Source: Phaseolus vulgaris
Taxonomy: Eukaryota; Streptophyta; Magnoliopsida; Fabales; Fabaceae
Length of the DNA stretch: 64,000 bases
Direction of reading: 5' to 3'
Assembly: GCF_000499845.2 (NCBI RefSeq)
Contig: NC_023750.2
Coordinates: 16,191,447-16,255,446 of the forward strand
The position numbers and the translations under genes were made by a program. Position 1 is the first letter of the stretch. Each line of letters begins with the position of its first letter. Positions 10,139-21,147 of the stretch are shown piece after piece. A model generated the notes under the pieces. That model was given only the letters and a program-made list of their open reading frames with translations. It ran no database searches and was not told the origin of the DNA.

Positions 10139-11290
10139 ATGGATACCTTAACAAGTGCAGCACCTTCTAAACGTTATTCCCCTCCAAAAGCATACTGCAT
10201 TGATGAATTACAAGAGGCTAAAACAAAACTTGCACAACAAGATGAGGAATTGAGACAAATAGAGGCATGACTTCAAATTTTAGAAGTAAAACACATGGAG
10301 AAAAGATTGTCAAAACTTGCCATGAAGCATGAAAGATCCATTCCTCACGGCCAACATCATCATGGGCATGTTTTAAGGAATTCCAACAACTATGGGAGCT
10401 TTGAAAAAAAGGAAGAATGGAAAATACATAAACTTGAAGATAGGCGCCAACATGAGGCATTGCCTTATTCTCAAATTGTAAATCTTCCTACTTTTAGTGG
10501 TGTTGATGATGGTTATGTGTATTTAGAGTGGGAAGCTAAGGATGACCATATTTTTCATGTGTATAAGGTCTAAAATGACCATAAACTTAGGATAGTTTCT
10601 TTATACTTTTTGGACTATGACAAAGAATGGTGGCATCAAACTCTTAGGGACATTGGTTATAACAAGAGGCCTCCCGTGGTCTCTTGGAATGATTTGAAAG
10701 AGTGTATGCATGCGAGGTTTGTTCCTCCTCCTTCTAGGAAGGAACACTTCTTGAAGTTCCAAAGGCTTCCTCAAGGACATAGGACGGTAGATGAATACTT
10801 TAAAGATTTTGAAACTACTTTGACTAAAATGAAAATGCATGCTAATGAAGATTCAAAGATAAAATGGTTTGTACGTGGTTTAATAAGAGATATTAGAGAT
10901 TTGGTAGAATTAAATGAGTACTTTTCTTTAAAGAAAGTGGTTCATCTAGCCATCAAGGTGGAATCATACCTTTTGAAAACAACTTTAAAAAATACTCATG
11001 ATGATGATTTCTACAACTCTTCTAGGAAGGATGCAAACTAAATTTCTACTCAAATTTCTCCTTCCAATTTTTCCAAACAAACCACTTCTCCAAAAATAGT
11101 TTCTACTCCAAATCCTTCTACTCCTAAGTCACCTACCAAAACTTCAAATATAAAATGTTTTAAATGTTTAGGTTTTGGGCACATAGCTCTTCATTGTCCA
11201 CAAAAACGAACCTTAATGATAAACAAGGTAAAACAAGACCTAACTCAACCATCTACCAAAAGTGAAAATGACAAGGCAAAGAAGGCCAAG
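10139..11290 (+). pseudogene. D gag (Ty3/Gypsy type), three in-frame stops
   Basis: One frame runs from ATG at 10139 through stops at 10268, 10571 and 11039 to about 11290, so only point changes break it. An N-terminal coiled-coil-like stretch (DELQEAKTKLAQQ) is followed by the retrotransposon gag core (PTFSGVDDGYVYLEWE near 10490; WNDLKECMHARF near 10687; HRTVDEYFKDFE near 10780). A zinc knuckle CFKCLGFGHIALHC lies at about 11156-11197. The length of about 380 residues fits a Gypsy capsid protein. A gag of the same family is found in I (15480-16358). No pol follows. Confidence 0.85.
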
Positions 11291-11675
11291 TTGACATGGG
11301 TCTTATCCTTTCACCTCCAACGTGTTTTCCTTCCTTATCTTTTTCATTACCAAAGGTTCTTACTTCCCCACCATCTTGGTTAAAAAATGTTAGGGTTGCT
11401 TTTTTCATACCTCCTAATGGTTTTCACCATTTAAGAGGACTTTTTCCAAAAAATATCATCATTCCCAAACAATTTTTTCCAACTTGGTCTGTCTATAGGA
11501 CCTCCTTTTCTAAACTCCCACTGCTTACAAATTCTAAGTCGTGTTTTCCTTTCTCTTATTCAAATTTTAATTTTGATAGTAAACTGATTTTGTTATAAAA
11601 ATAACAAAATGTTCTAAAACCTTAACAACTTCAGATTTTTGTTTCGTGGACGAATTCTCTCCAACTCGGGGAGCA
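11291..11675 (+). other. D 3' untranslated region and polypurine tract
   Basis: No pol motif is present. Just before the LTR the sequence reads GGACGAATTCTCTCC then CTCGGGGAGCA. The matching words occur in reverse beside the 3' LTR of I (near 15060). This may be the last trace of an ancestral pol end. Confidence 0.55.
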
Positions 11676-12707
11676 TGATGGAGATCAAGTAAAAGAGGAT
11701 TTTACTAATGGAGGAAGAGGCCATCCACCCAAACATTTAAAGTTCTTCCTTCTAGTCTTCCAAAAATTAAAGAAGAATTAAATAAAGAGAGGACCAAGCC
11801 CAAAGCCAACAAGAAGACTACAAGCATTCAAGAATGGGCTCCAATTAATATCTCTCTTTGTAATTTCTTTTGTATAAATTTGTAAATAAAATAGAAATAG
11901 CTTTAGGAAGGTGCTAAGATGGGAAACCAAAAAGACACCTATTTTGTAAAGTAACTTAGGCGCTAGTTTGTAGGAAAAAGCTAGAAGAAGTGATTCTTCT
12001 TAATTCCTTCTCTTTAGGCTTTAATTTAGGAAGGGACTAGAAGAATGACCTTTCAAGCTCCTTCTCTTTTGTACATTTGTAGCCCTCTCTATTATAAAAA
12101 GGGTGCTTGAGTCATTGAAATAACAAGTTGAAATTGATTTTTGAATGTAAAGAATCTCTACCAAATTGGTGAGTGAGTGTGAGAGACTTGTGTCTTCTCC
12201 TCTTCTAGTCTTATCTTGGGAGATCTTGGGCTCTCAAGTGGCGGCAACACTTATCTTGAAGTCAATCCACCCCTTCAAGTGGCGTGCACAATTCGAAGAG
12301 CTTCATCCACATAAGTCCATTTTCCCCTTCACTTTCCAAATTACCCATTTTTGTTCTATTTGTTTGTTTTTACTTTGAATCGGTGCAATCTCTTCCTTAT
12401 GATGTCCTCTTTCATTTGCTGGACTCATATTCAATTTTAATCGATGCAAATTGGTTGTTCTTGTTGTTTTGGTCACGGTCGCCATGGGTATAAATGTTAT
12501 ATGTTGTGTTCTTGAGTTTCTATGCATGGGTTTGTTGTTCTTGATGGGTTTCTATGTGAGTTTGACTTGGTTCTTGTGTTCTTGATTAAGTTCTTGAATG
12601 GGTAAAGAATCTTGATCCAATTCTAAAGGTGCCTATTCATGTTCCAACTCTTATTGAATCATAACATGTTCATATCATATCCCTATCATGTTCTTGGGTT
12701 CACATTA
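11676..12707 (+). repeat. 3' LTR of element D
   Basis: It starts TGATGGAGATC and ends CACATTA (CA changed to TA). TATA box TATAAAAA at 12103-12110. It is followed by ACCTT, the one-mismatch TSD partner of GCCTT at 2470-2474. Confidence 0.9.
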
Positions 12708-12712
12708 ACCTT

Positions 12713-13299
12713 GGTGGGCAAGATGGGTGAAGGGTAGAAAAGGAAAGGGAGAGGGGTTGCCTAGGTTGTTGACCATGGTCAAAACCGCACCTTTAGGCAC
12801 AGTTTCTAGAGGGTAGGTTAAAAACCCTAATTTTAGGTGCCTTGTCTTGAAAAAGTGGGCTTGGTACTAGCCCATTTCGCTAAGTACACCCCATTTTATG
12901 CTATGTGAACCTACTCTAGCCTACTTTTCTATTTTGGACCCCCAGAGTGAGCCCAATTTATTTACATAACTTTTCTCTTGTGGAAACACCAGAAGGAAGA
13001 ACTTGTGATGTTCTTGTTTATAGCTTGTTCTTCTGTTAATGGTTTCTCGAGGTTTGGTAGCGCCCAAATTTGTATATTGAGATGACTTAGCTTTTTGTGA
13101 AGTGCTTGATGTGTCCTTAGTCATCTGCTGGTTGTTGTGGTTTGTATCAGTTAGCCATCTTATTAATGAAAAGGATTATCATAATCCTCCAGGTTCATGC
13201 ATTCACTTGTTGAAAACAACAAACATAATGAGAATGAAAATAAGTAAAGAAACACGACATAAAACTACCATGGAGAACAAAGTTTTTTTGTTTATCATG
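12713..13299 (-). repeat. Element J LTR (continued) and 3' region
   Basis: This directly continues the host sequence interrupted by D. It contains no frame with recognisable motifs. The right end of the LTR is not certain; I place it somewhere between about 13100 and 13200. Confidence 0.45.
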
Positions 13300-14178
13300 A
13301 GACATTTTATTGAAAATAGAAGAAGAAATATCAAAAGTGGAAGAAGAAGTACCTCTTCCAGTTGATGATACAAGCATGCAAAGATGTTTTGAAGAAGATA
13401 TGGGAGAATTTTCTTTCTCTTTATTATTTTTTCCATATTTTTTTTCTCATTCTCTATTTTTATTTTTTGTTGGATTCCATCCTCTCTCACATGTTGAGGA
13501 TTAAGAGGACATAAAATAAATTTATGACCTTGAATAGAAAATGTGATTTTATTATTGTGACCCTCATGAAAAGTGTTATGATCATATTGTCAGGGTCTCC
13601 CAAGGATGATGTGTCCTATTTCCATAGGGACAATGTCACAAAAAATGTTTTTGTTATAGTTTTCTATGACAATGGACAAACGCACTTGATTCTCAGCTAC
13701 CATACTTCCCTATTGGCTAATCCAATCTAATTTATCAAGTTGGGGTGAGGAAGAATTTTTAAGGTCGATTTATTAACTAATTGAGAGCTACAAGAGTTAC
13801 AACAATAGTCATTATCAACAATAACCGAACAAATGTTATCCAAAACTTTACAACATGTGTGGAATAGATTCTCCCTTTGTGACTGGTCTAGCTCTACATG
13901 ATGACTTTGTAAAATTTGTTGGACTAGGAATAGATCAACTGTACAAGGTTGAATTTCTTCTTCAAAATTCGCAATTTCTTTTTCATTATCTGAAGAAGAT
14001 GAGGTTTTAATAATTCTAGTGTTTTCCTTTTTTAGGACATTCAGAAGCATAGTACCATTTTTCAAGACACTTGAAACATTGGATTTGTTTAAATTTAACT
14101 TCTTTAGAAGAAGTGACATAATTATTTTTCTCATTTTCTTTATTTAGTGCCCTATCCCTCTCTTTTATCATGGTCCTT
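13300..14178 (-). pseudogene. J gag C-terminus and protease remnant
   Basis: On the minus strand a knuckle-like CFKCLEKWYYASEC (14040-14081; His replaced by Tyr) is followed by an acidic linker. A retropepsin-like segment comes next (QRENLFHT, then ICSVIVDN where DGGSC is expected, then LANREV and IKCVCPLS), ending near 13520. Many stops and shifts are present. The order knuckle-acidic linker-protease is that of chromovirus-like Gypsy elements. The upstream part of the same gag resumes at 42008, after element I. Confidence 0.65.
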
Positions 14179-15043
14179 TTATGTGAGTTGATTTTAGGAT
14201 TGCACATTTTTAGAGATTTTTACTTGGTTAATGAGTTTTGATGTAGCAAGATATGGTGAGACTCAATGAAGATTGCCACTGGACATGATATTAACCAAGG
14301 GGTTAAGTAAGTGTGAAGGTTCTCTTCAAAAGAGAAAAAAGAGAAATACAATTAAGATGATGATGAACACAAGATTCAAATAAGGCAAAGGAAAATAAAT
14401 GGCTGAATGTAAAAGGAAGATAAAATGAGACAACAATGGAAGGAAAATAATCGCGAAAGAAGAAAGGAAAGAAGGGAAAAGATAAAAAGCTTATGGAGTG
14501 AAGAAAATGGTGATTGAATCACACTACTTAGGCGGGGGTGAGATCTCCAAGATGAGTGAAGAGTCAGTTGCTACTTGAAGCACACTCTGCTCAAGATAAG
14601 ACTCATAAGAAATTTAGGAAACACTTAGGAACTTACTATGACAAAGTTTCTTCACTCAAAATTCAATGTGATTTACAAGAGGGGAGGAACCCTATTTATA
14701 TATATGAGTGCCTCAGAGAGGAAGAGAGGAAGGGTAGTGGAGTAAATGACTACAAGCTTCTAGAAACTAGGTAAAATGTGAGCACATGGGGAAGTCTTCT
14801 AGAATCTAGGTCAAAGGTGAGCACATAGGTTATCTTCTAGAAACTAGGGTTTCTAGAATCCTAAGCTAGCTTATTCTTCTTCTAATTCGGCAAATGTGAG
14901 CCCAATTGAGTACAAATTAAACTTGTCTTCAAAATACTAGAAGGAAAAATATTGATACTTTGGCCCATACCTGAGATGTTTGACCTAGCCTTGAATAGTG
15001 TTTTGGGTTCGTGGTCAGCTTCTTGTAAAGTTGGGTCATATCA
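14179..15043 (-). repeat. 3' LTR of element I (reverse)
   Basis: The left end TTATGTGAGTTG corresponds to TGATGTGAGTTG at 17285, and the right end is GGTCATATCA. A minus-strand TATA box lies at 14693-14704 (TATTTATATATA). The reversed purine-tract region GGCCCTTTAGGTTGG follows at 15044. Confidence 0.8.
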
Positions 15044-15479
15044 GGCCCTTTAGGTTGGAAAGAATTCATCCTCGAGTTTAAAACTCTTGTAGATAACATA
15101 GTCATTTTGTTCTCATAAAAAATAGGAAGATTTCGAAAGGTGCGAAGTGAATCAAACTTATGTGCGTTGAGCTTTTAAAGTTTCTATATACATGTTGTGT
15201 TTGTAGAGAATGTTTAGGGAGAAAGTGAATTTGGTGTATAATGTCTCTTATAAGGTGTAAACCTTTAGAAGGTTTTGAAAATCATCCCCAAAATTTCACT
15301 AAAAAATATTTGAAGTATTTAGAACTAATAGTGGATGAAAAAGATAAGGGAGGAGAATATCTAGGATAGACAGGTTTTATTTTCGGACGGGCCAACATTA
15401 TCGTTTTGACCGCATGTGGTGAGATGAGACCCGTTTTGGATTTTGTTATTTTCTTCACCTTTTTCATTTTCTCATTTTG

Positions 15480-16358
15480 TTTTCATTTTTATTTGACCCT
15501 CATTAAACCCTAAACCCTAAACATTTAAAACATTTTTTATTTGAAGTTTTGGTTGGCGCTTTAAGACTATAAGGAAAAGGGTTGTCTTTAGATGGTTGAT
15601 GTTGTGAGGTGGATTCTTTAGAGAAAATGGAAGGAAAATCTTGATTTTGAAATTGATTTTTGTCATTCCATGATGATTTGTAAAAGGCATCATTATGTGT
15701 ATTTTGAAAAGATTTTTTCGTTAAAACTTGTGATTCAACCCTTAGTGCAACAACATTTTGAATTTCTGGCCTTAATCAATTCACAAATCTAGCTATATTT
15801 GACTCTTCACTTTCATGCATGTTAATTTTAGTCAAAGTAACTTCTAAATCCTTAAAGTATTCATCTACCATTCTTGATCCTTGATGAAACTGTTAGAGCT
15901 TCACAAGAGTTCCTTCCTATAATGAGGAAGAACAAAACGCGCGTGCATACAAATATTTAAATCATTCCAAGAGACCACGACTGACCTCTTGTTTATCCCA
16001 ATGTCCAATACAAGTTGATGCCTTCACTACATGACATAGTCCTGAAATTCTAAGGAAGCTAACTTAACACGTTGGTATTCATCTACATCATATACATTAA
16101 AAATTTGCTTTACACCCTAGATATACATTAGGGTCACTATCACCATTAAAACTAGGTAACTTTACAAAAAGGCATTGTCTTTTTGTATTGTTAATGATGG
16201 TGGCGCCTATCTTCATAATCATGCCCACTCCATGCTTCATCATCTTCCTCTTGACTTCCATAATGCCTTTGTTATCCTATGGCTCTTCTAGGCTCCCATC
16301 TTCTTGCCCTTTGAGGATAGAGTGGCTAGGAGGATTCTCTTGATGATAAGTGAGCCAT
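15480..16358 (-). pseudogene. I gag (Ty3/Gypsy type), heavily decayed
   Basis: Reading leftward from a possible ATG at 16358, pieces of the D-type gag appear in order: SRESS near the start, YEDRRHHH, KLPSFNGDSDPNVYLG, VVSWNDL, CMHARFV, MVDEYFKDLEVTLTKINMH (near 15860), then APTKTSNKKCFKCLGF where the zinc knuckle begins and is lost (near 15540). At least eight stops or shifts occur. Similarity to D gag over the VDEYFKD segment is obvious. Confidence 0.75.
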
Positions 16359-17267
16359 AATTGTGTACAAGCAAAAACAAACAATTAGTTCAAAATAATA
16401 ATTAATTCACTCACCCCCGTGTATCACTCGACTTTTTGTGAAAAAGATGAAATAGGGTTAAGTTCACTTAAAAGAAAAGTTCCAAACTCCCGAAGTCCGC
16501 ACTTTTGAGAAAAACTTCAAGTGAAAGAGGTCAAAGCTCTTATCACTCGGTCAAAAAGGACTCCACACAACTTAAAAAAATTTAAAGACAAGCAAGAAAA
16601 GATTAAAGTAAGAAAGCTAAACCAAAGTTGAATCAATATGAAGACAAAAAGCAGTTTTAAGACTCAAAGACACTTACTTAGACTTTAATTATGAAGTTTT
16701 ATGTTTAAGAAATTGACAAAGCAAGAAGAATAAAATTCCACAATTATAAAAAATAATTTGCCACACAATTAGAATCCTTTTTTTAGCAATTTGAATTTTG
16801 ACAAATGTAGATGCACTTAACTTTTCTTTGTTTTTATGGATTCAAAATTTCCATATTCTTTTTTTTTCATGCATAATTTTAATTCACTTTTCAATTTTAA
16901 AATATGATATTGGATTCAGATTCAATTCATATGAACACTTGCATTCTGTGTTTGGAATTAAATCAATCACTACTCAAACAAATTCTAATTTTTTTTTAGT
17001 TTTTCACAATTAAATCAAAATAAGTTGAATGGAATTAAGAAAAAATGACTCAAGCAAAAATTAATGGCAAATTTAAATGACAAGGAATTCAAAAGTGGAA
17101 TTTAAATTGCTTAATGAATAAAAAAGCAAAATTGTAAATGTCAAGGAATTTAAAGGTTGAATTGAAATGACTAGGAATTTAAAGTGTTGGAAAATAAAGA
17201 CATAATTTAAATGTACTGAAATTTTAAAATACAAATCCACTCAGAAAACATAAGCACAAAATAATCA
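16359..17267 (-). other. Leader of element I
   Basis: Strongly AT-rich non-coding sequence with short A/T runs. Nothing recognised. Confidence 0.45.
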
Positions 17268-17282
17268 TGCTCTTTATACGAC
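17268..17282 (-). other. Degenerate primer-binding site of element I
   Basis: On the minus strand the LTR end CACATCA is followed by TGTCGTATAAAGAGC. Compared with D (TG then TGGTATCAGAGT) this is a mutated Met-tRNA site at the same spacing. Confidence 0.5.
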
Positions 17283-17284
17283 AT

Positions 17285-18776
17285 GATGTGAGTTGAGTTT
17301 AGGATTACACATTTTTTAGAGGTTTTTACTTGGTTTGAGTTTTGATTTAGCAAGATGATGAGAATAAAAAATACATGAAGATGACCAAGGATGCTATACT
17401 TGAAGGGTCATCTCAACAAGCATTTAAAGATGCCATCAATTGGAGGAATGGTCAAGGACCACAATATTTGAAGTTCTTCCTATTAGTGTTCTTAATATGG
17501 AGGACCAAGCCCACACTGAGGCCCAATCCAACACATGATCATCCATCATGCCTTAGAAGATAATAAAAGCAAGGGCACAAGCATTAAATAAATGAGCATC
17601 ATTGGATGTCTCTATTTGTAATTTCTTTGGTGTAGTTTTAGTAGAACTTTCAAAGGGAGGTGTAGATATTAAATAAGGGGTGCTAATGTACAAAACAAAG
17701 TCACACCTTCCATGTGACATAAAAGAGTAGGTGTAGATATAGTTTTAGGAGGTGCCAAAGTAGGAAAGCAAGTCACACTTCTCATGTGACTTGTTTTGGC
17801 TCCAATTTTGAATAGTCTAGTTTTTGAATTGTGCCTTTTCATTTTCAGCCCTCTTCTACTATAAATAGAGAGGCCATGCTCTTGTAAATTCAGAATTTAG
17901 AAATTGAAGAAAGGAAACTCTACTCAAATTGAGAGAGAATTGTGAGAGATTTGATCTCCTTCACTAAGTCTTATCTTGTGAGCATTGGAGGGCTTCAAGT
18001 GGCGGCAACTAGCACTCATCTTGAATCATCATCTCCAAGTGGTGTCTCCATCTCCTTCAAGTCTTCATCCAATTAAGTTATTTCTTCCTTCCATCTCCAT
18101 TTCAATTTAGAATCATGATTTAGCAATTCCAATTTGTTGTTTTTGTTCTTTTTGTGTTCTTCATTTTCCACTGATTGTTCTTGCTTCTTTTGTGTTTCCT
18201 TTTATTTCCAGCACTTAATTCTCCTTTCAATCGGTTCATATGTGTTAGTTGCTTTTTCTAATCGGTTTAATTGTTTTATATTGTGTTTCTCCTTGTGTTC
18301 ATTTTTTTATCTTGCTTTCCTTTCCATTTTCTGCGCTATATTTGTGTATAAGGATATGAAACTCATGATTCTTATGAGTTTGACTCTTCATTTGGAAAGC
18401 AATGCCCTCCATTGAGTTTTCCTTAAGCCTCCTTATTATGTTCCTAAAGTGTCTATGCTTGATTCAACTCACATCACAAGATATGGTGAGACTCAATGAA
18501 GAGAACCACTGGACACGAACTTAACCAAGTGGTTAAGTAAGTGTGAAGAATCTTTTCAAAAGAGAAAAAAGAAAAACACAATTAAGATGATGATGATGAA
18601 CACAAAATTCAAATAAGGCAAAAGAAAATAAATGGTCAAATGTAAAAGGAAGATAAAATGAGACAACAAAGGAAGCAAAATAATGGAGAAAGAAGAAAAT
18701 AAAGAAGGAAAGAGATAAGAAGCTTATAGAGTGAAGGAAATGGTGATTCAATCATGCAACTTAGGGGAGAGAGCTC
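17285..18776 (-). repeat. 5' LTR of element I, first part (contains solo LTR H)
   Basis: Sequence 17285-17355 plus 18482-18776 matches the 3' LTR at 14179-14530 once H is removed. It is cut at 18776 by element A and resumes at 41496 with the shared word CAAGATGAGTGA. Confidence 0.75.
17356..18476 (+). repeat. Solo LTR H (D/I-related family)
   Basis: It starts TGATGAGAAT, ends ACTCACATCA, and is flanked by perfect TSD copies CAAGA at 17351-17355 and 18477-18481. TATA box TATAAATAG at 17860-17868. The AAGTGGCGGC and TCTTATCTTG words downstream of the TATA box are shared with the D LTR. No coding sequence. Confidence 0.88.
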
Positions 18777-19646
18777 TATCCCGACCAGTCCTCGGTCATC
18801 AACCCAGAGACTGACCTCAGACATCGCACTCCGATACTTGGTAATGGAAGGGGGCCACGTGAGATGGGCCCCAAACGCACCTACCAGGGAATTGGTTAGT
18901 CTTCAATATTTGTTTCCCAAACCCCGATGTTGGAGATCGAGATCAGACCTCACCGGTAGAGGGAGAAGATCGGACATCGGTTGTATAGACGTAGTAGAGG
19001 GCCACGTAAGATGGGCCCTAGAGTTTTGCTAAGATAACAGATAAAGACAAGATATGTGAGAGGAAGCCTAGGTCACGAGGGATCCATGCACGTGGTGTGT
19101 ATGACGCATAAAGGCGCAACACGTGTGGATAATCCTAGGAGGCGTTAAGGCCCATTAGGGTTAGGGTTTCCAGAGAAGCTGCATGCATGGCACGTGAATA
19201 CTTAGGGCACCCACGAAGCAGACGACGCTAGAGAAGAGGTGCACAAGTTGATACCCAAGCAGCCGCTCTGTTATTGGTCGCACTCCAGTTAAGGGAAGTT
19301 CATGTGCCAGATACGCTAAGATTCTATGAATAGCGGCGCAAGGACATTCCCAAGGTACCCTAGTCAAGGGTAACAACGCAAAGGTAAACCCTAGTTTCAG
19401 CCTACATAAAGGGTGCCAAAATCCTAGTAAGGTACGCAGTTTCTAAGACTAAAGCTAATATACACACTTGGTGTTTCTTTGCCCTAATACTGACTTGAGC
19501 GTCAGAGTGCAAACGGTCGCTAGGACGCCCCTTTGTCTTTGTAGGTGGGAGGTTTCTTGATCAAGAAGGCACGTTTCTCAGGCAAGATTGAAGGGTGGCA
19601 GTAGTTGTTAGAGTCAACTGGCGGAGCAAGTCAACCGGTAGGAACA
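18777..19646 (+). repeat. 5' LTR of element A
   Basis: It starts TATCCCGACC (TG changed to TA) and ends GGTAGGAACA. CATAAAGG near 19405 is the likely TATA region. The U5 block near 19494-19540 carries the GAGCGTC.GAGTGCAAACGG core. Compared with the 3' LTR it has about 17 extra bases before the last ACCGGTAGGAACA. Confidence 0.95.
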
Positions 19647-19648
19647 TT

Positions 19649-19665
19649 TGGCGCCCACCGTGGGG
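19649..19665 (+). other. Primer-binding site of element A
   Basis: TGGCGCCCACCGTGGGG starts two bases after the LTR. It is the kind of primer site common in plant Gypsy elements of the Tat and Athila groups. The tRNA species is not determined here. Confidence 0.85.
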
Positions 19666-19718
19666 CCCGTTAAAAGAAGGTCCCACTTACAGTCACGTTA
19701 AGAGTCTTTACCAACAAA

Positions 19719-20171
19719 ATGAGGAGTACGAGGCAAGCGGCTGCTGGATCTGCAGGAAGGGTACCCTCCGCAGGGGACAATGTTACCATGCAGCAAATCT
19801 TGGATACGATGCGTGCCCTCTAAGCGAGAGTAGCGACTTCCCGAGCAGACAACGTAGAGCCAATGAAGAACTATGTAGGGATTTGCAACAGGTAGGGGAA
19901 CGCGCGACAGACGAACGGGCCCCGTCAGCACCACCCAGGGCACGTCCCATGCCGTTCTCACGAGCAATCATGAATACAGCATTACCAACAACGACCCTAG
20001 GCCCGAAGGTCTCCTTCATAGGAGTAGAGGACCCTGAGGCCCATCTCACAGCGTTCCACACCCAGATGATGCTCACTGGAGGGTCTGACGCCGTGTACTG
20101 CAAAATGCTAATGAGCACACTATCGGGCGCAGAGTTGGAGTGGTTTGTTAGCCTTCCCGATGGCCACATCA
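19719..20171 (+). pseudogene. A gag, N-terminal part
   Basis: The gag start MRSTRQAAAGSAG at 19719 lines up with the B gag start. It shifts frame near 19850 and continues as RRANEELCRDLQQ and then the gag core (VEDPEAHLTAFHTQMML, ELEWFVSLPDGHIT) until 20171, where a minus-strand LTR begins. The protein resumes at 32465 with the SLLRFYP segment, lacking roughly 70 residues. The role would be capsid assembly. Confidence 0.82.
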
Positions 20172-20950
20172 CGTTCCCGCCGGTTGACACCTAACATTTT
20201 CATGCGTTTCTGTTGACTTCGCTTCCTGGAACCCTTCACTCTACGTTCCCTTCCTCCGTTGGAATCACCTGAAAAGACAAGACAAAGGGCGCCCTCGCGG
20301 CCGTTTGCACTCCAACGGTCAAGTCAGTCTCTTGGCCAATGAACACCAAACTCTAACTCTAAGATCACTGTGTGTTCTTTCTCACTCTGTTCTTCTCTCA
20401 GAAATGAGTAACTTGCACTAATGAAAGTGTAGTGTTCTGAAAAATGTCAAAACGTACTTGGTTATGTCTGTTGTCAACCTTATATGCCTTTTAGTGTTAT
20501 TTCCCTTCTGTCTAGCTGTGACTTAAGCATTTTGTAGGCGCGTCTTAGCGACACTAACACCCAAACTTAGGGTCATCCAGTGTGTAAGACTGCCCTGCCG
20601 AAGTGAAACTGGCGTGGGATGACTGCTTGGATGCCAACTCATGCACCCAATCTCTGAGTCATGCGCCCTGGGAGTTCCCTGCCTTACTCACGTGCCATGC
20701 ATGCAAATCACCCCCTATGACGTGACCCTTATGGGTCGTCTCTGTCCCAGTGGCTCTTTAATAGTGGTGCGTACTACCGCGTCCCAACACCCCATGCACG
20801 GATCCCTCGTGATCTGGGCCTCTCCCTACTGGTAATTGGGGTATGCCTTGAAAACCACCTTTCTTTGTCCATCTTCACTATTGAGGTGCCGAGGCCCGAG
20901 GCCTCCACGCCCTGCCTCGGTGTCGCCCCCTCCTCAGCTACCCTTACCCG
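20172..20950 (-). repeat. Truncated LTR of fragment M (reverse)
   Basis: It begins CGTTCCCGCCGGTTGAC, the reverse of the usual LTR end (GTCAACCGGCGGGAACA, last base changed). The U5 palindrome block in reverse lies at 20285-20330 (GGGCGCCCTCGCGGCCG) and the GCCAACTCATGCACCC block at 20632. The LTR 5' terminus is lost near 20950. Confidence 0.65.
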
Positions 20951-21147
20951 TGAGCCTAAAGAGACTCCTGCCTGGGTCTGTTTATATTTCCACGTTTCGA
21001 GTTTTCTTGTGCATCTTCTTCCTTCCCCTGTTTTCTGGGTTTTTCACGAGAATAGGGTTTTCTGGGCGTTTTCGTTTCACACCATAGTTTTCCCCTTGCT
21101 GAACCTTTGTTTCTTCCTGTCCTTGTTTTTCTTAGCTTTCTTTCATT

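Larger units (their letters stand above)
2475..12707 (+). mobile_element. Element D: gag-only terminal-repeat retrotransposon (TR-GAG-like)
   Basis: Two LTRs (2475-3788 and 11676-12707) start TGATGGAGATC and end CACATCA or CACATTA. A Met-tRNA-type primer site follows the first and a purine-rich tract precedes the second. The only coding trace in its own sequence is a Gypsy-type gag (10139-11290). There is no PR, RT or integrase, so it must have relied on enzymes supplied in trans. Flanks GCCTT (2470-2474) and ACCTT (12708-12712) are a TSD with one change. The LTR borders are confirmed independently by the solo LTR at 45419-46467. It carries Copia element E and two TRIM insertions. Confidence 0.85.

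Noticed and set aside
13300..17284. Host plant gene with introns
   Set aside because: All coding traces on the minus strand are retrotransposon gag or protease; short plus-strand frames have no motifs.
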